A DNA stretch of 64,000 bases from Fulvimarina pelagi HTCC2506 (lineage in GTDB: Bacteria > Pseudomonadota > Alphaproteobacteria > Rhizobiales > Rhizobiaceae). Shown here piece by piece: positions 17,155 to 26,364 of the stretch (the stretch's first letter is position 1; each line of letters begins with the position of its first letter). The stretch covers positions 3,391,191 through 3,455,190 of the forward strand of contig NZ_DS022272.1 in assembly GCF_000153705.1 (NCBI RefSeq), in the 5' to 3' direction. The translations under genes were made by a program, and so were the position numbers. Below the pieces are notes generated by a model, which was not told the DNA's origin, did not search any database, and saw nothing but the letters and a program-made list of their open reading frames with translations.

Positions 17155-18024
17155 ATGGCAGGAGAATCGACGATCCACGTGACCTGTGCCCAATTCGAAC
17201 CAAGAATTGGAGAGATCGAGGGTAACCGTGAGACGAGCATCGCTCTTGTTTCCGAGGCAGCCGACAACGGCGCCGACCTCGTGGTACTTCCCGAGCTTTG
17301 CCAATCCGGATACGTCATCGAATCCAGAAGTGAAGCCTATGCTCTTGCCGAGACAGTGCCAGGTGGGCCGACTATTGAGGCGTGGGCCGCACTGGCTCAA
17401 GAACGCAAAATTCACATCGTCGCGGGATTTCTGGAGCGGGACGATGACCGGCTTTACAACAGCGCCGTGGTGGTCGGTCCTGGTGGCATACTAGGCACTT
17501 ACCGCAAGAATCACCTTTGGGATGAGGAAGCTCTCTTCTTCGAGCGAGGAAACCGCAACTTCCCGATCTTTCATACCCCCTTCGGCCGCCTTGGCGTGCT
17601 TATCTGCTACGACGGCTGGTTCCCGGAAGCGTGGCGTCTGCTGGCGATCGCCGGCGCGGACATCGTCTGCGTTCCAACCAATTGGGTTCCGATGCCGGGA
17701 CAGCCGGATGGCCTGCCGGCAATGGCCAATCTGCTCTGCATGAGCGCCGCCCATGTGAACTCATTCGTCGTTGCCGCCTGCGACAGGGTCGGCTTGGAGC
17801 GAGGCCAGCCTTTTATCGGACAAAGCCTGATCGTGGACCACACGGGCTGGCCGGTCGCAGGCCCTGCAAGCGTCGATGAGCCGGCCATGATCTCCGCTGA
17901 GATCAACCTTGGCGAGGCGAGACGCAAGAGGAACTGGAACGACTTCAATCAGATCGTGCGAGATCGGCGAACCGATCTCTACGGCGAAATGCTGGGGCAC
18001 GCGGCCACCCCGGACTGGCACTGA
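17155..18024 (+). CDS. nitrilase-superfamily carbon-nitrogen hydrolase
   Basis: A 289-residue enzyme with the complete Glu-Lys-Cys triad: E47 (LVVLPELCQSG), K118 (GTYRKNHLW) and C151 (GVLICYDGWFPE). Members hydrolyse amides, carbamoyl compounds or nitriles. The pattern after the lysine (HLWDEEALFFERG) is that of amidase-type branches such as N-carbamoyl-amine hydrolases; the exact substrate is not readable. The ATG at 17155 fits the family start; an in-frame TTG at 17074 would add 27 polar residues and fall inside the palindrome. It is the first gene of a nine-gene operon. Confidence 0.88.
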   Translation: MAGESTIHVTCAQFEPRIGEIEGNRETSIALVSEAADNGADLVVLPELCQSGYVIESRSEAYALAETVPGGPTIEAWAALAQERKIHIVAGFLERDDDRLYNSAVVVGPGGILGTYRKNHLWDEEALFFERGNRNFPIFHTPFGRLGVLICYDGWFPEAWRLLAIAGADIVCVPTNWVPMPGQPDGLPAMANLLCMSAAHVNSFVVAACDRVGLERGQPFIGQSLIVDHTGWPVAGPASVDEPAMISAEINLGEARRKRNWNDFNQIVRDRRTDLYGEMLGHAATPDWH

Positions 18025-18054
18025 CTGCGCCGCTTTCATCAAGGGACTCAACTC

Positions 18055-19209
18055 ATGCGAAATCTGACACTTGCGAGCGGGCTAGCCTTGACGCTTGCCT
18101 TTACGACGAGCGGCGCGGCGCAAGAAGAACCGATCAAGATTGGAATTCCGGTCGGCCTGAGTGGCGCGAACAGCGTTGTCGCGCCGTCGGTGGTCCAGTC
18201 TAGCGAACTCGCGGCCCAGGAGATTAACGAAGCAGGCGGCATCCTCGGTCGGCAGGTCGAGCTTGTCGTCGCTGACGATGGGAGCGGTGCTCAGGGAGCT
18301 CAACGAGCTTTCGACTCACTTGTCTATCAGGACGAGGTCGATGTTCTAATCTCCATGGAGACCAGCGCGGCACGCAACGCCGGTCTCCCGATCGTGAACC
18401 GCTCGGAAACGCCGTACATCTACACCTCGTTCTACGAAGGCCGATCCTGTAGTCCATACATGTTTGTGAATGCATGGGTTCCCGAACAGCAAGTCACGCC
18501 AGTCGTCGATCATTTCGTGAACGAGCTCGATGCACAGACATTCTACCTCATCGGAAGCGACTACGAATTCGGGCGCGGCATGCTCGAGTTTACTCGCCAG
18601 TACATAGAGGAAAGCGGTGGCGAAGTCCTCGGCGAGGAATATCTGCCGATGGACGCTTCGGACTGGACGCCGATCCTTTCCGACGTGCGCTCGAAAGCCC
18701 CTGATGCCGTTATAACGTCGACCGCAGGCGGCGCTCCGAACGTCACCTTGACGAAGCAGATGAGGAATTCGGGCATCGATGTCCCGTACGGCAATCTGGC
18801 AGTTGACGAAGGCACAGCCGGCAATATGGGTTCGGACGCCACCGGCATCTATATATCGCAGTCCTATCTGACTGGGATCGAAAGCGAAGAGAACGCCGCG
18901 TTCCTCAGCGCCATGGATGAAAAGTTCGGCTCCGCCCTCGAAACGCCGAACGATCTCTCCGTGCCACAATACGAGGCGATATACCTCTACAAAGCTGCTG
19001 TCGAACAGGCTGGTACGACCGATAAAGCGGCGGTCATCGAAGCGCTCCCACAAGTCTCCTACAAGGGACCACGCGGCGACATTCAAATGAATGTCCAGCA
19101 TCACACGCCGTTGACCATGTATCTCGGTCAAGTGGAAGAAGACGGTAGCGTCTCGGTGATCCAGCGCTTCGAAGACGTCGATCCAGGCGAACAGTGCCCG
19201 AACCTCTGA
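18055..19209 (+). CDS. HAAT-type ABC importer binding protein
   Basis: A 384-residue exported protein with a Sec signal (MRNLTLASGLALTLAFTTSG, cleavage near GAAQ). The mature type I fold starts at IKIGIPVGLSGANSVVAPSV. EINEAGGILGRQVEL and TSFYEGRSCSPYMFV mark it as a relative of amide/urea receptors rather than leucine receptors. Such proteins deliver the ligand to LivH/LivM permeases. It lies 31 bp after the nitrilase gene. Downstream, a 12-bp perfect stem separates it from the permease genes. Confidence 0.92.
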   Translation: MRNLTLASGLALTLAFTTSGAAQEEPIKIGIPVGLSGANSVVAPSVVQSSELAAQEINEAGGILGRQVELVVADDGSGAQGAQRAFDSLVYQDEVDVLISMETSAARNAGLPIVNRSETPYIYTSFYEGRSCSPYMFVNAWVPEQQVTPVVDHFVNELDAQTFYLIGSDYEFGRGMLEFTRQYIEESGGEVLGEEYLPMDASDWTPILSDVRSKAPDAVITSTAGGAPNVTLTKQMRNSGIDVPYGNLAVDEGTAGNMGSDATGIYISQSYLTGIESEENAAFLSAMDEKFGSALETPNDLSVPQYEAIYLYKAAVEQAGTTDKAAVIEALPQVSYKGPRGDIQMNVQHHTPLTMYLGQVEEDGSVSVIQRFEDVDPGEQCPNL

Positions 19210-19224
19210 TCTGAATGAAATTTC

Positions 19225-19260
19225 GACCGTTCGGGCTTCGTCTTTGCTGCCCGAACGGTC
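19225..19260 (+). repeat. intercistronic hairpin after the binding-protein gene
   Basis: GACCGTTCGGGC (19225-19236) and GCCCGAACGGTC (19249-19260) form a perfect 12-bp stem around a 12-nt loop, 16 bp after the SBP stop. No T-run follows, so this is not a classic terminator. Its place suits mRNA stabilisation or partial termination, which raises binding-protein output over permease. Confidence 0.75.
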
Positions 19261-19322
19261 CGGCTTCGCGGGCACGGCGTATCGCCGGCGCGGGCGCGCC
19301 TTCGACCACCATTGGGACCGAC

Positions 19323-20159
19323 ATGACGGCACTTTTTCTCGACATCGTCACGACATCCGCGATCCTGTTCATCGTTGCCGCCGGACTGATGATCATCCTC
19401 GGCGTTATGAAGCTCATCAACTTTGCCCATGGCGCCTTTTTGACGGTCGGCGGCTATTCCGCCTACATCGTCACCGACTATGGCTTCAGCCCGTGGCTGA
19501 CGGTGCCATTCGCAGCTTTCGTCGGCTTCGTTCTCGGAATCGCGGTGGAACGCCTGGTGGTGCGTCCCCTATATTCCCGTCCGCTCGATGCGATACTCGC
19601 GACATGGGGTCTGGGCATCGTCATTACTCAGATCATCGTGTTCGCGTTCGGACGCGGCGTTCAGTTCGCCGAGAGTCCTATGTCCGGAACACTCGAGATC
19701 TTTGCTGTCGGTTACTCCGCCTGGCGCCTTACACTTGTCCTTGTCGCCGTTCTCCTTGGCGTCGGACTTACGGCGTTGCTATATCTGACACGCTTTGGTC
19801 TGAACGCTCGCGCCGTGATTATGAACGAAGATCTTGCGCGCGGCCTCGGGATCGACAGCGTGAAGGTTCGCGTGTCGACCTTTGGGCTCGGTGCTGCGCT
19901 GGCCTGTGGGGCCGGTGCGCTAATCACACCTCTGCTTTCCATCGATCCGAACATGGGCCTTCCGTGGCTTGTCAACTCCTTCATGCTTGTGCTCGTTTCC
20001 GGCGTTGCAATTCCAGGCCTGGCCCTTGCCTCACTTCTCCTGGGTGGGGCGCAGGTCGTCGTCAGCACCTTCGTGAGCCCAATCCTCGGCGGTGTCACCA
20101 TCGTCGTTTTCGCCGCAATTCTCCTGCGCATACGGCCGAAAGGATTGTTCGGTGGCTGA
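19323..20159 (+). CDS. HAAT-type ABC permease (LivH-like)
   Basis: A 278-residue permease with VAAGLMIILGVMKLINFAHG in the first helices, VVRPLYSRPLDAILATWGLG, and the coupling loop TRFGLNARAVIMNEDLARGL. All are LivH/UrtB-type. The ATG at 19323 places the start right before the first helix; an upstream in-frame ATG at 19215 would encode the 12-bp hairpin and a basic, non-family leader. The 3' end overlaps the next gene by 8 bp. Confidence 0.92.
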   Translation: MTALFLDIVTTSAILFIVAAGLMIILGVMKLINFAHGAFLTVGGYSAYIVTDYGFSPWLTVPFAAFVGFVLGIAVERLVVRPLYSRPLDAILATWGLGIVITQIIVFAFGRGVQFAESPMSGTLEIFAVGYSAWRLTLVLVAVLLGVGLTALLYLTRFGLNARAVIMNEDLARGLGIDSVKVRVSTFGLGAALACGAGALITPLLSIDPNMGLPWLVNSFMLVLVSGVAIPGLALASLLLGGAQVVVSTFVSPILGGVTIVVFAAILLRIRPKGLFGG

Positions 20160-21969
20160 TTCATACGCTTCTTCGACCGCCCGTAACCGCCGTCGCTTCT
20201 GGCTAGTCGGGCTGGTGGGGCTGATCGCGCTCACCACCGTCATGATCGCGCCCTATTTCCTCGATCGCTACCTGGTAAACGTCCTTATTCGGGCGCTCTT
20301 CCTGGCGGTACTGGCCATCACGGTCGATCTCGTCTGGGGGTTCGCGGGCATTCTCACCTTCGGTCAGTCGGCATTTTTCGGTATCGGAGCCTACGCCTGC
20401 GCACTCGTCGCCACCCATTATGGGTTCGGACCGTACTGGTTTTTCGGCGCGTTTCTGATCGGCCTGGCAGCCGCGGCGTTGACGGCGTGGCTGGTCGGCG
20501 TTCTCTCCTTCTACCACGGAGCTTCGCCACTCTACTCGTCGATCATCACACTAGCGCTTCCGATCGTTCTCGTTCAGATCATTTTCGCAGGAGGTCGATT
20601 CACCGGATCGAGCAGCGGGATCTCTGGTTTTCCCACCTACTATTGGGCGGTCGAGACCTGGTTTGTCATCGCTGGCGTCATGCTCGTAGTCATCGGCTGC
20701 TTCGCCTGGCTGTTCGTGCGATCCGACTTGGGGCGTATCCTGGTGGCGATCCGTGAGAACGAGGATCGGTGCGCGTATCTCGGCATTCCCGTCTCCCGGA
20801 TCAAGATTGCCCTTTTCACGGCCTGCGGCTCTATCGGAGCGGCTGCGGGTTTCGGCTACGCCGCCTTCACCAATGTCGTCGCGCCCGAACTGGGCGGTTT
20901 TCTGCTCGGCACGGAGTCGCTCATCTGGGTCGCGCTCGGGGGGCGAGGGACCCTGATCGGACCAATCTTCGGTGCGATCGGCATCGACGTCACCTCCTCA
21001 TATCTTTCCGGGACCCTGCCTTTCCTTTGGAAATTCATCGTCGGCGTCCTCTTCGTGATCGTCATCGTTCTTCTCCCGAACGGCTTCGCCTCCCTCGTCA
21101 CCGGTGCCTGGCGGAAATTCGGACCGAAACGACGCTCCGCTGACGCGAACGATGAACGAGCAAGTCATTCAATCCTGCTTCGTCCGGCGCCGACGGTCAC
21201 GCGCTTGGGGTCCAACGGCGAAAAACCCATCATCATCGAAGGACTCGGATGCCGCTACGGCAGTTTGAGCGTTCTCGGTGACCTTAGCTTTGAGGGACGT
21301 CCCGGCGAGCTTCTCAGCATCGTCGGACCTAACGGAGCGGGAAAGACCACACTCATGCGCTGCATCAGCAACGGCTCCGAGCGCACCGCGGGAACGGTCA
21401 GAATTGCAGGCAACGAGATCGCAAAGAGGTCACCGGAGAAGGTCGTCGGCCTTGGCGTCGGCCGCAGTTTTCAGAACACCAGTCTGTTTGACAGTCTGAC
21501 GGTCGGGGACTGTCTGCGGTTGTCGCGCTATCGCATAGACGGCGCGAGGCTTTTGCGGCGCACGCACCATGTCGCTCTGCCCAAGCCTGCCCTCGGCATC
21601 TTGGAAGCGACCGGTCTCGACAAGCATCTCGATCAGGAGACGCGCTATCTGTCCCACGGCCAGAAGCGCGGACTCGAGCTCGCCATGGTGCTCGCGACGG
21701 AACCGAGCGTGCTTCTCTTGGACGAGCCGACCGCCGGACTGACGAAGACTGAACGCACCGCGATCGGCGATGTTCTTCTGTCTCTGACGAACTCTTATGG
21801 TCTCTGCGTGATCCTCATCGAACACGACCTCGATTTTGTACGCCAGATCTCGGACCGCATCGTCGTTCTCCACGAGGGACGCATGGTGCTCGACGGAAGT
21901 GTCGAGGAAGTCGTCTCCTCCGATCTGGTGAAATCCGTCTATTCCGGACACGCAGCCGAGGTCGCATGA
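20152..21969 (+). CDS. fused ABC permease-ATPase (LivM-LivG)
   Basis: A 605-residue fusion. Residues about 1-330 are a LivM-type permease (WGFAGILTFGQSAFFGIGAY, ALGGRGTLIGPIFGAIG). Residues about 365-605 are a LivG-type ATPase with Walker A GPNGAGKTT near 391, LSHGQKRGLEL near 499, Walker B LLLDEPTAGLT near 521 and IEHDLDFV. A polar linker (about 330-365) joins them. The GTG at 20152 overlaps the previous stop and has AAAGGA before it. Separate LivM and LivG chains are the rule; fused forms occur in some proteobacteria. Confidence 0.92.
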   Translation: MADSYASSTARNRRRFWLVGLVGLIALTTVMIAPYFLDRYLVNVLIRALFLAVLAITVDLVWGFAGILTFGQSAFFGIGAYACALVATHYGFGPYWFFGAFLIGLAAAALTAWLVGVLSFYHGASPLYSSIITLALPIVLVQIIFAGGRFTGSSSGISGFPTYYWAVETWFVIAGVMLVVIGCFAWLFVRSDLGRILVAIRENEDRCAYLGIPVSRIKIALFTACGSIGAAAGFGYAAFTNVVAPELGGFLLGTESLIWVALGGRGTLIGPIFGAIGIDVTSSYLSGTLPFLWKFIVGVLFVIVIVLLPNGFASLVTGAWRKFGPKRRSADANDERASHSILLRPAPTVTRLGSNGEKPIIIEGLGCRYGSLSVLGDLSFEGRPGELLSIVGPNGAGKTTLMRCISNGSERTAGTVRIAGNEIAKRSPEKVVGLGVGRSFQNTSLFDSLTVGDCLRLSRYRIDGARLLRRTHHVALPKPALGILEATGLDKHLDQETRYLSHGQKRGLELAMVLATEPSVLLLDEPTAGLTKTERTAIGDVLLSLTNSYGLCVILIEHDLDFVRQISDRIVVLHEGRMVLDGSVEEVVSSDLVKSVYSGHAAEVA

Positions 21970-22700
21970 TGAGGAACGGCACTGAGCGAGAAGCAGTTTC
22001 CGAGCAGATAATTTCCGTCGCCCGTCTGCGGTCCGGATATGGTGGCGGCGATATACTACGCGATATCTCGTTCGATCTGTCCGCCGGCGAGATCCTTGCC
22101 ATCCTCGGCAAAAACGGCATGGGGAAGTCGACCCTCCTCAAGACGATAATGGGCTTCGTCAAGCCGAAGAGCGGCAGCATCAAGCTTCGTGGCGTTGACG
22201 TTACCAACGCAGAGCCGCATTGGATCGCGAGACGTTCGATCGCCTACACGCCTCAGGAGTTCGCGATTTTCCGCGAGTTGACGGTCGAGGAGAACCTGCG
22301 GCTCGGCGTCGAGAGCGACAGTCTCCTCAAGCAGCGACTAGGAGACGTCCGGGATGCCTTTCCCCGCATGACCGAGCGTATGTCCCAGCGCGCCGGGACG
22401 CTAAGCGGCGGGGAGCAGAAGATGCTTCTCCTTTGCCGCGCCATCGTCTCCAGGCCCGACATCATGCTGATAGACGAGATCTCCGAAGGTCTGCAGCCGA
22501 CAATGATAGAACGGATGGCTGAAATCCTGCGTACTGCGCGCAGTAAAGGCGTCGCCATCCTTCTGATCGAGCAGAACCTCAATTTCGCGTTGTCGATCGC
22601 AGATCGTTTCGCGATACTCAAGATCGGGGAGATCGTCGAAAGCGGGCGCTTCGAGGGGCGAGATACGGCTGGAAAGCTCGAGAAACACTTGAGGATCTAG
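21966..22700 (+). CDS. HAAT-type ABC ATPase (LivF-like)
   Basis: A 244-residue ABC ATPase with Walker A GKNGMGKST, signature LSGGEQKMLLL, Walker B IMLIDEISEGLQP and LLIEQN. The Walker B extension reads DEISEGLQP in place of the usual DEPTEGLAP, seen in some amide-type LivF proteins. The start overlaps the previous stop (ATGATGA). It works with the ATPase half of the fusion protein. Confidence 0.92.
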   Translation: MMRNGTEREAVSEQIISVARLRSGYGGGDILRDISFDLSAGEILAILGKNGMGKSTLLKTIMGFVKPKSGSIKLRGVDVTNAEPHWIARRSIAYTPQEFAIFRELTVEENLRLGVESDSLLKQRLGDVRDAFPRMTERMSQRAGTLSGGEQKMLLLCRAIVSRPDIMLIDEISEGLQPTMIERMAEILRTARSKGVAILLIEQNLNFALSIADRFAILKIGEIVESGRFEGRDTAGKLEKHLRI

Positions 22701-22705
22701 GAACG

Positions 22706-23479
22706 ATGCCCTTGACGACGTTTCCCAACTCCCAAGCTCCGACCTTCGCGAACACGTACTCCATCGTAGCGCGTTGCGCACACACGGGAGAGCTCGGTGT
22801 CGCCGTCGCTTCTGCGGTGCCCGCGGTCGGCGCGATCTGTCCGTATGTCCGCTCCGGCGTCGGGGCGGTCACAACCCAGTCCTGGATCAATCCGTATCTC
22901 GCCTCGGACATTCTCGATGCGCTGGAAGCCGGCGCAAGTGCTCAGGACGCGCTCGATCGCGCGCTTGCATCCGATGCGGAAGCGAGCCTCCGTCAACTCG
23001 GCGTCGTCGACAGCCAAGGTCGAAGCGCAAGCTTCACGGGTGCAGAGTGCACACATTGGCACGGCTCGCTGCTCGGCTTCGATTACGCGATCCAGGGCAA
23101 CATGTTGACCGGTGCACCGGTGCTCGAAGCGATGGCGAAAAGCTTCGAAAATCGAACAGATACCACGCTTGCGGAGCGTCTGATGAGGTGCCTCTCGGCA
23201 GCGCAGAATGCCGGTGGAGACAAACGCGGCAAGCAGTCTGCCGCTCTTCTTGTTCACGGCCGCGAGGACTATGCACTCGTGGATCTCCGCATTGACGAAG
23301 ATGCCGATCCGGTGGGTCGGCTGCGCGCGACACACAATATTGCGAGCTCTCAACTGGCGCCTTTCGTGGCCGGTATGCCGAAGCGTGGTGGCACCAGCAT
23401 GTTTCCACGGGAGGTCATGGACCTTCTTCTGTTGTCTCCACCGGACAGGCCACAGGGAGGAGGATCGCGCAAGCCATGA
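22706..23479 (+). CDS. DUF1028 family protein (Ntn-hydrolase-like)
   Basis: A 257-residue protein with DUF1028 landmarks: the N-terminal TYSIVARCAHTGELGVAVAS, AVGAICPYVRSGVGAVTTQS, LRQLGVVDSQG, FTGAEC, and IQGNMLTGAPVLEAMAKSF. DUF1028 proteins have an Ntn-hydrolase-type fold and are often found beside peptidase, amidase or amino-acid importer genes, but the activity is unproven. It lies 5 bp after livF and overlaps the AtzG-like gene by ATGA, so it belongs to the same transcript and pathway. Confidence 0.9.
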   Translation: MPLTTFPNSQAPTFANTYSIVARCAHTGELGVAVASAVPAVGAICPYVRSGVGAVTTQSWINPYLASDILDALEAGASAQDALDRALASDAEASLRQLGVVDSQGRSASFTGAECTHWHGSLLGFDYAIQGNMLTGAPVLEAMAKSFENRTDTTLAERLMRCLSAAQNAGGDKRGKQSAALLVHGREDYALVDLRIDEDADPVGRLRATHNIASSQLAPFVAGMPKRGGTSMFPREVMDLLLLSPPDRPQGGGSRKP

Positions 23480-23673
23480 GTGACCAGATGGACGAGGCAC
23501 GCGAAGCAGGTTCGCACGGCTCGAAACGACGCAGTTCCCAGCGAACGGCAGAAATCGAGGCGGCCTTCGCGGTGATTGAACGGCATATTCGGCGGCTTCA
23601 CGAACTCGATCTAAGCGACGAACATCCGGCCGTCGTTTTCCGTCCGGCGAATTTCGAAAGTTCAGACCGATGA
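23476..23673 (+). CDS. AtzG-like small amidase partner (DUF4089)
   Basis: A 65-residue protein with the helix IEAAFAVIERHIRRLHELDL and the family ending PAVVFRPANF. This matches AtzG/DUF4089 small proteins, which resemble the GatC subunit and form a complex with AtzE-type amidases. Both ends overlap neighbours by ATGA (23476 and 23670), so it is translationally coupled to the amidase. The N-terminal 25 residues are basic and probably disordered. The short length limits certainty, but the context is strong. Confidence 0.8.
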   Translation: MSDQMDEAREAGSHGSKRRSSQRTAEIEAAFAVIERHIRRLHELDLSDEHPAVVFRPANFESSDR

Positions 23674-25040
23674 GCGCGCCGGCTTTCTTAAACCTGCCCA
23701 TTTCGAAAATTACTGATGCGTTCAAGCGCGGCGATCTTTCTCCCGTCGAGGTTCTAGAAACCTGTCTCGAGCGGATCAAGGTTCGCGACGACACCCTCAA
23801 TGCTTTCGTGCACCTCAACGAGAATGCACGGCACCAGGCCATCAAAGCGGAACGAGCCGTACGCGAAGGGACCGAGTTGGGACCGCTGCACGGCATTCCG
23901 ATCGCAGTCAAGGATAACTATCTGACGGCGGAAATGCCCAGCACGGCGGGCACGAGCGCGAACGTCGACTTTCCCCAACACGACAGCGCGGCTGTCGCCG
24001 CGCTTCGTGCCGCAGGAGCGATCCTGATCGGTAAGACGCGGATGCACGAATTCGCCTGGGGCATGGAGACACCCCCGGCTCGCAATCCACACGACGAGAC
24101 CAGGGTTCCGGGAGGGTCCAGCGGCGGATCGGGGGCAGCGTTAGCGGCGGGCATGTGTCTCGCAGCGACCGGCTCGGACACTGGCGGATCCATCCGTATT
24201 CCGGCAAGTCTCTGCGGCACCGTGGGCTTCAAGCCGACCTTCGGGATGATCAGCAGATCCGGCATCGTGCCGCATAGCTGGTCGCTGGATACGGCCGGAC
24301 CGCTGACCCGTTGCGTCGATGATGCGGCCCTCCTCTCGGATGTCATGAGCGGACCCGATCCTGACGATCTGGGTTCATCGACTAGACCCGCAAAGGCGAT
24401 CTGGGGAACTGAGGCTCTGCCAGCCGACAGTTTCAACGTCGGCGTTTGCCGGAATCATTTCTTCGATGCTTTGCAAGACGACGTCGCGGGCAGTGTGGAG
24501 TCGACGATCGAGCTACTGGCTTCTGCTGGCGCTCGGATCGTCGAGTTCGAAATTCCCGATCTTGCCTACGGGCTCGGGGCAATTTTCGCCATCGAGCTCG
24601 CGTCCTCTTCAGCCTATCACCAGCACGCCCTTAACACGGGGAGTGTCGAGAACTTCTCTGACGACGTCCAGCTCCTCGTCGAGATGGGCGAGCGCGTGCG
24701 TGCAACAGATTACCTTCACGCCGAGCGTTTTCGGACACGTCTCGCTCGCACCTTCGCAGAGGCCATGCGCGAAATCGACGTGGTCGTCGGCCCAACAATG
24801 CCTGTGACGGCGTGGACAGTCGGCCAGCGCGAGGTGACCCTGGCAGGACAAACCGAAAGCGTGCTCGAGAGCGCTTGGCGCTTGACATATCCATGGAATT
24901 TGCTGGGCCTGCCAGCGATCACACTTCCCTGCGGACGCGATCGTGACGGCCTTCCGATCGGCTTCCAAATGGCGGGCCGCCCCTTCGACGATGCGAGGGT
25001 CGTGACCTTCGCTCGGATCGTCGAGAACCTCGTTAACTGA
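23670..25040 (+). CDS. amidase-signature hydrolase, AtzE/GatA-like
   Basis: A 456-residue amidase-signature enzyme with the complete Ser-cisSer-Lys triad: K81 (GIPIAVKDNY), cis-Ser at about 150 (PGGSSGGSG) and the nucleophile at about 174 (GSDTGGSIRIP). Spacing (69 and 24 residues) is standard. The AtzG-like partner directly upstream points to an AtzE-type complex; AtzE itself hydrolyses 1-carboxybiuret. Substrate here is unknown, but the operon context (importer, nitrilase, ureido hydrolase) suggests an amide or ureido intermediate. Confidence 0.92.
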   Translation: MSAPAFLNLPISKITDAFKRGDLSPVEVLETCLERIKVRDDTLNAFVHLNENARHQAIKAERAVREGTELGPLHGIPIAVKDNYLTAEMPSTAGTSANVDFPQHDSAAVAALRAAGAILIGKTRMHEFAWGMETPPARNPHDETRVPGGSSGGSGAALAAGMCLAATGSDTGGSIRIPASLCGTVGFKPTFGMISRSGIVPHSWSLDTAGPLTRCVDDAALLSDVMSGPDPDDLGSSTRPAKAIWGTEALPADSFNVGVCRNHFFDALQDDVAGSVESTIELLASAGARIVEFEIPDLAYGLGAIFAIELASSSAYHQHALNTGSVENFSDDVQLLVEMGERVRATDYLHAERFRTRLARTFAEAMREIDVVVGPTMPVTAWTVGQREVTLAGQTESVLESAWRLTYPWNLLGLPAITLPCGRDRDGLPIGFQMAGRPFDDARVVTFARIVENLVN

Positions 25041-25095
25041 GACTCCCCGCGTCTACGCAGACCGGCGAAGGCCTTTTCAAGGAACGCATTCTCTC

Positions 25096-26364
25096 ATGGC
25101 TAAACTACAAAGCAACCTGACCATCGATCAAGATCGCCTGTGGGACACTATCATGGAGATGGCGAAGATCGCCCCGGGGGTCGCCGGTGGCAGCAATCGG
25201 CAGACCCTCACGGACGGCGATGGCGAGGCACGGCATCTCTTAAGACGGTGGGCCGAAGCGGAAGGCGCGGACCTTACCGTCGACCGGATTGGCAACATGT
25301 TTTTGCGCCGCGAAGGAATGGAACCTGATCTACCGCCGGTCTGCCTGGGCAGTCATCTCGATACGCAGCCGACGGGCGGAAAATACGATGGTGTTCTTGG
25401 TGTTCTCGCCGGACTGGAAGTCTTTCGCTCGCTGAACGAGCGCAAAATCGCGACACGATATCCGATCGTGCTGATAAACTGGACGAACGAAGAGGGGTCC
25501 CGGTTCGCTCCCGCAATGCTCGCCTCAGGTGCTTTCGCAGGCCTCTATACTGAAGAATGGGTAAACGCCCGAACGGATGCTGCTGGTCTCGCCTTCGGCG
25601 ACGAACTCGACAGGATAGGCTGGCGTGGTGAGAAGCCGGTCGGCGAGCAGCCAATGAAGGCTTTTTTCGAGCTTCACATAGAACAGGGACCGCTTCTGGA
25701 AGATGGCGGGCTCGATGTTGGTGTCGTCACTCACGGTCAGGGTCTGTATTGGCTCGAAGTGTCGTTCGAAGGACGCGAAAGCCATACCGGCACCACCCCG
25801 ATGGACCGACGCCGCGACGCCGCACGCGGTCTCGCCCAGACGATCGAACTGGTCAACGAAACTGCCTTTGCTTTTTTGCCAGGGGTTGTCGGATCCGTCG
25901 GTCATGCCAGCGTTGAACCAAACTCACGGAACATCATTCCAGGCTACTCGGTCTGCACGATCGATATCCGGACAGCCGACAAGGCGAAGCTAGAGGCGAT
26001 GCGTGAACGCATAGAGCGCGGCGTCCATCGGATAGCAGAGACGCTAGGCCTTGCGGCTAAAGTGACGATCACCGGTCATTTCGATCCGATTACCTTCGAT
26101 TTGGAATGCGTCTCGGCGGTTCGCTCAGCCGCCAATCGTCTCGGCTACCGTCACGCCGATATCGTTTCCTGCGCCGGACACGACGCCTGTCACGTGAATC
26201 GTGTGGTCCCGAGCGCGATGGTCATGTGCCCGTGTGTCGATGGACTGAGCCATAACGAAGCCGAAGAGATCACCAAGGACTGGGCTGGTGCCGGCGCCAA
26301 CGTGCTAATGCACGCGGTGTTGGAAACTGCCGAGATCGTACAAAGAAAGGACTATCGAAAATGA
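25096..26364 (+). CDS. M20-family N-carbamoyl/ureido amidohydrolase
   Basis: A 422-residue zinc hydrolase of the AllC/HyuC/beta-ureidopropionase group. Metal and substrate motifs are in order: GSHLDTQPTGGKYDGVLG (about 90-107), TNEEGSRF (about 135-142), ELHIEQGP (about 195), and C-terminal GHDACH and DGLSHNEAE. Members cleave N-carbamoyl amino acids, ureidoglycine-type compounds or allantoate, releasing ammonia and CO2. It lies 55 bp after the amidase, and is the last gene of the operon. Confidence 0.92.
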   Translation: MAKLQSNLTIDQDRLWDTIMEMAKIAPGVAGGSNRQTLTDGDGEARHLLRRWAEAEGADLTVDRIGNMFLRREGMEPDLPPVCLGSHLDTQPTGGKYDGVLGVLAGLEVFRSLNERKIATRYPIVLINWTNEEGSRFAPAMLASGAFAGLYTEEWVNARTDAAGLAFGDELDRIGWRGEKPVGEQPMKAFFELHIEQGPLLEDGGLDVGVVTHGQGLYWLEVSFEGRESHTGTTPMDRRRDAARGLAQTIELVNETAFAFLPGVVGSVGHASVEPNSRNIIPGYSVCTIDIRTADKAKLEAMRERIERGVHRIAETLGLAAKVTITGHFDPITFDLECVSAVRSAANRLGYRHADIVSCAGHDACHVNRVVPSAMVMCPCVDGLSHNEAEEITKDWAGAGANVLMHAVLETAEIVQRKDYRK

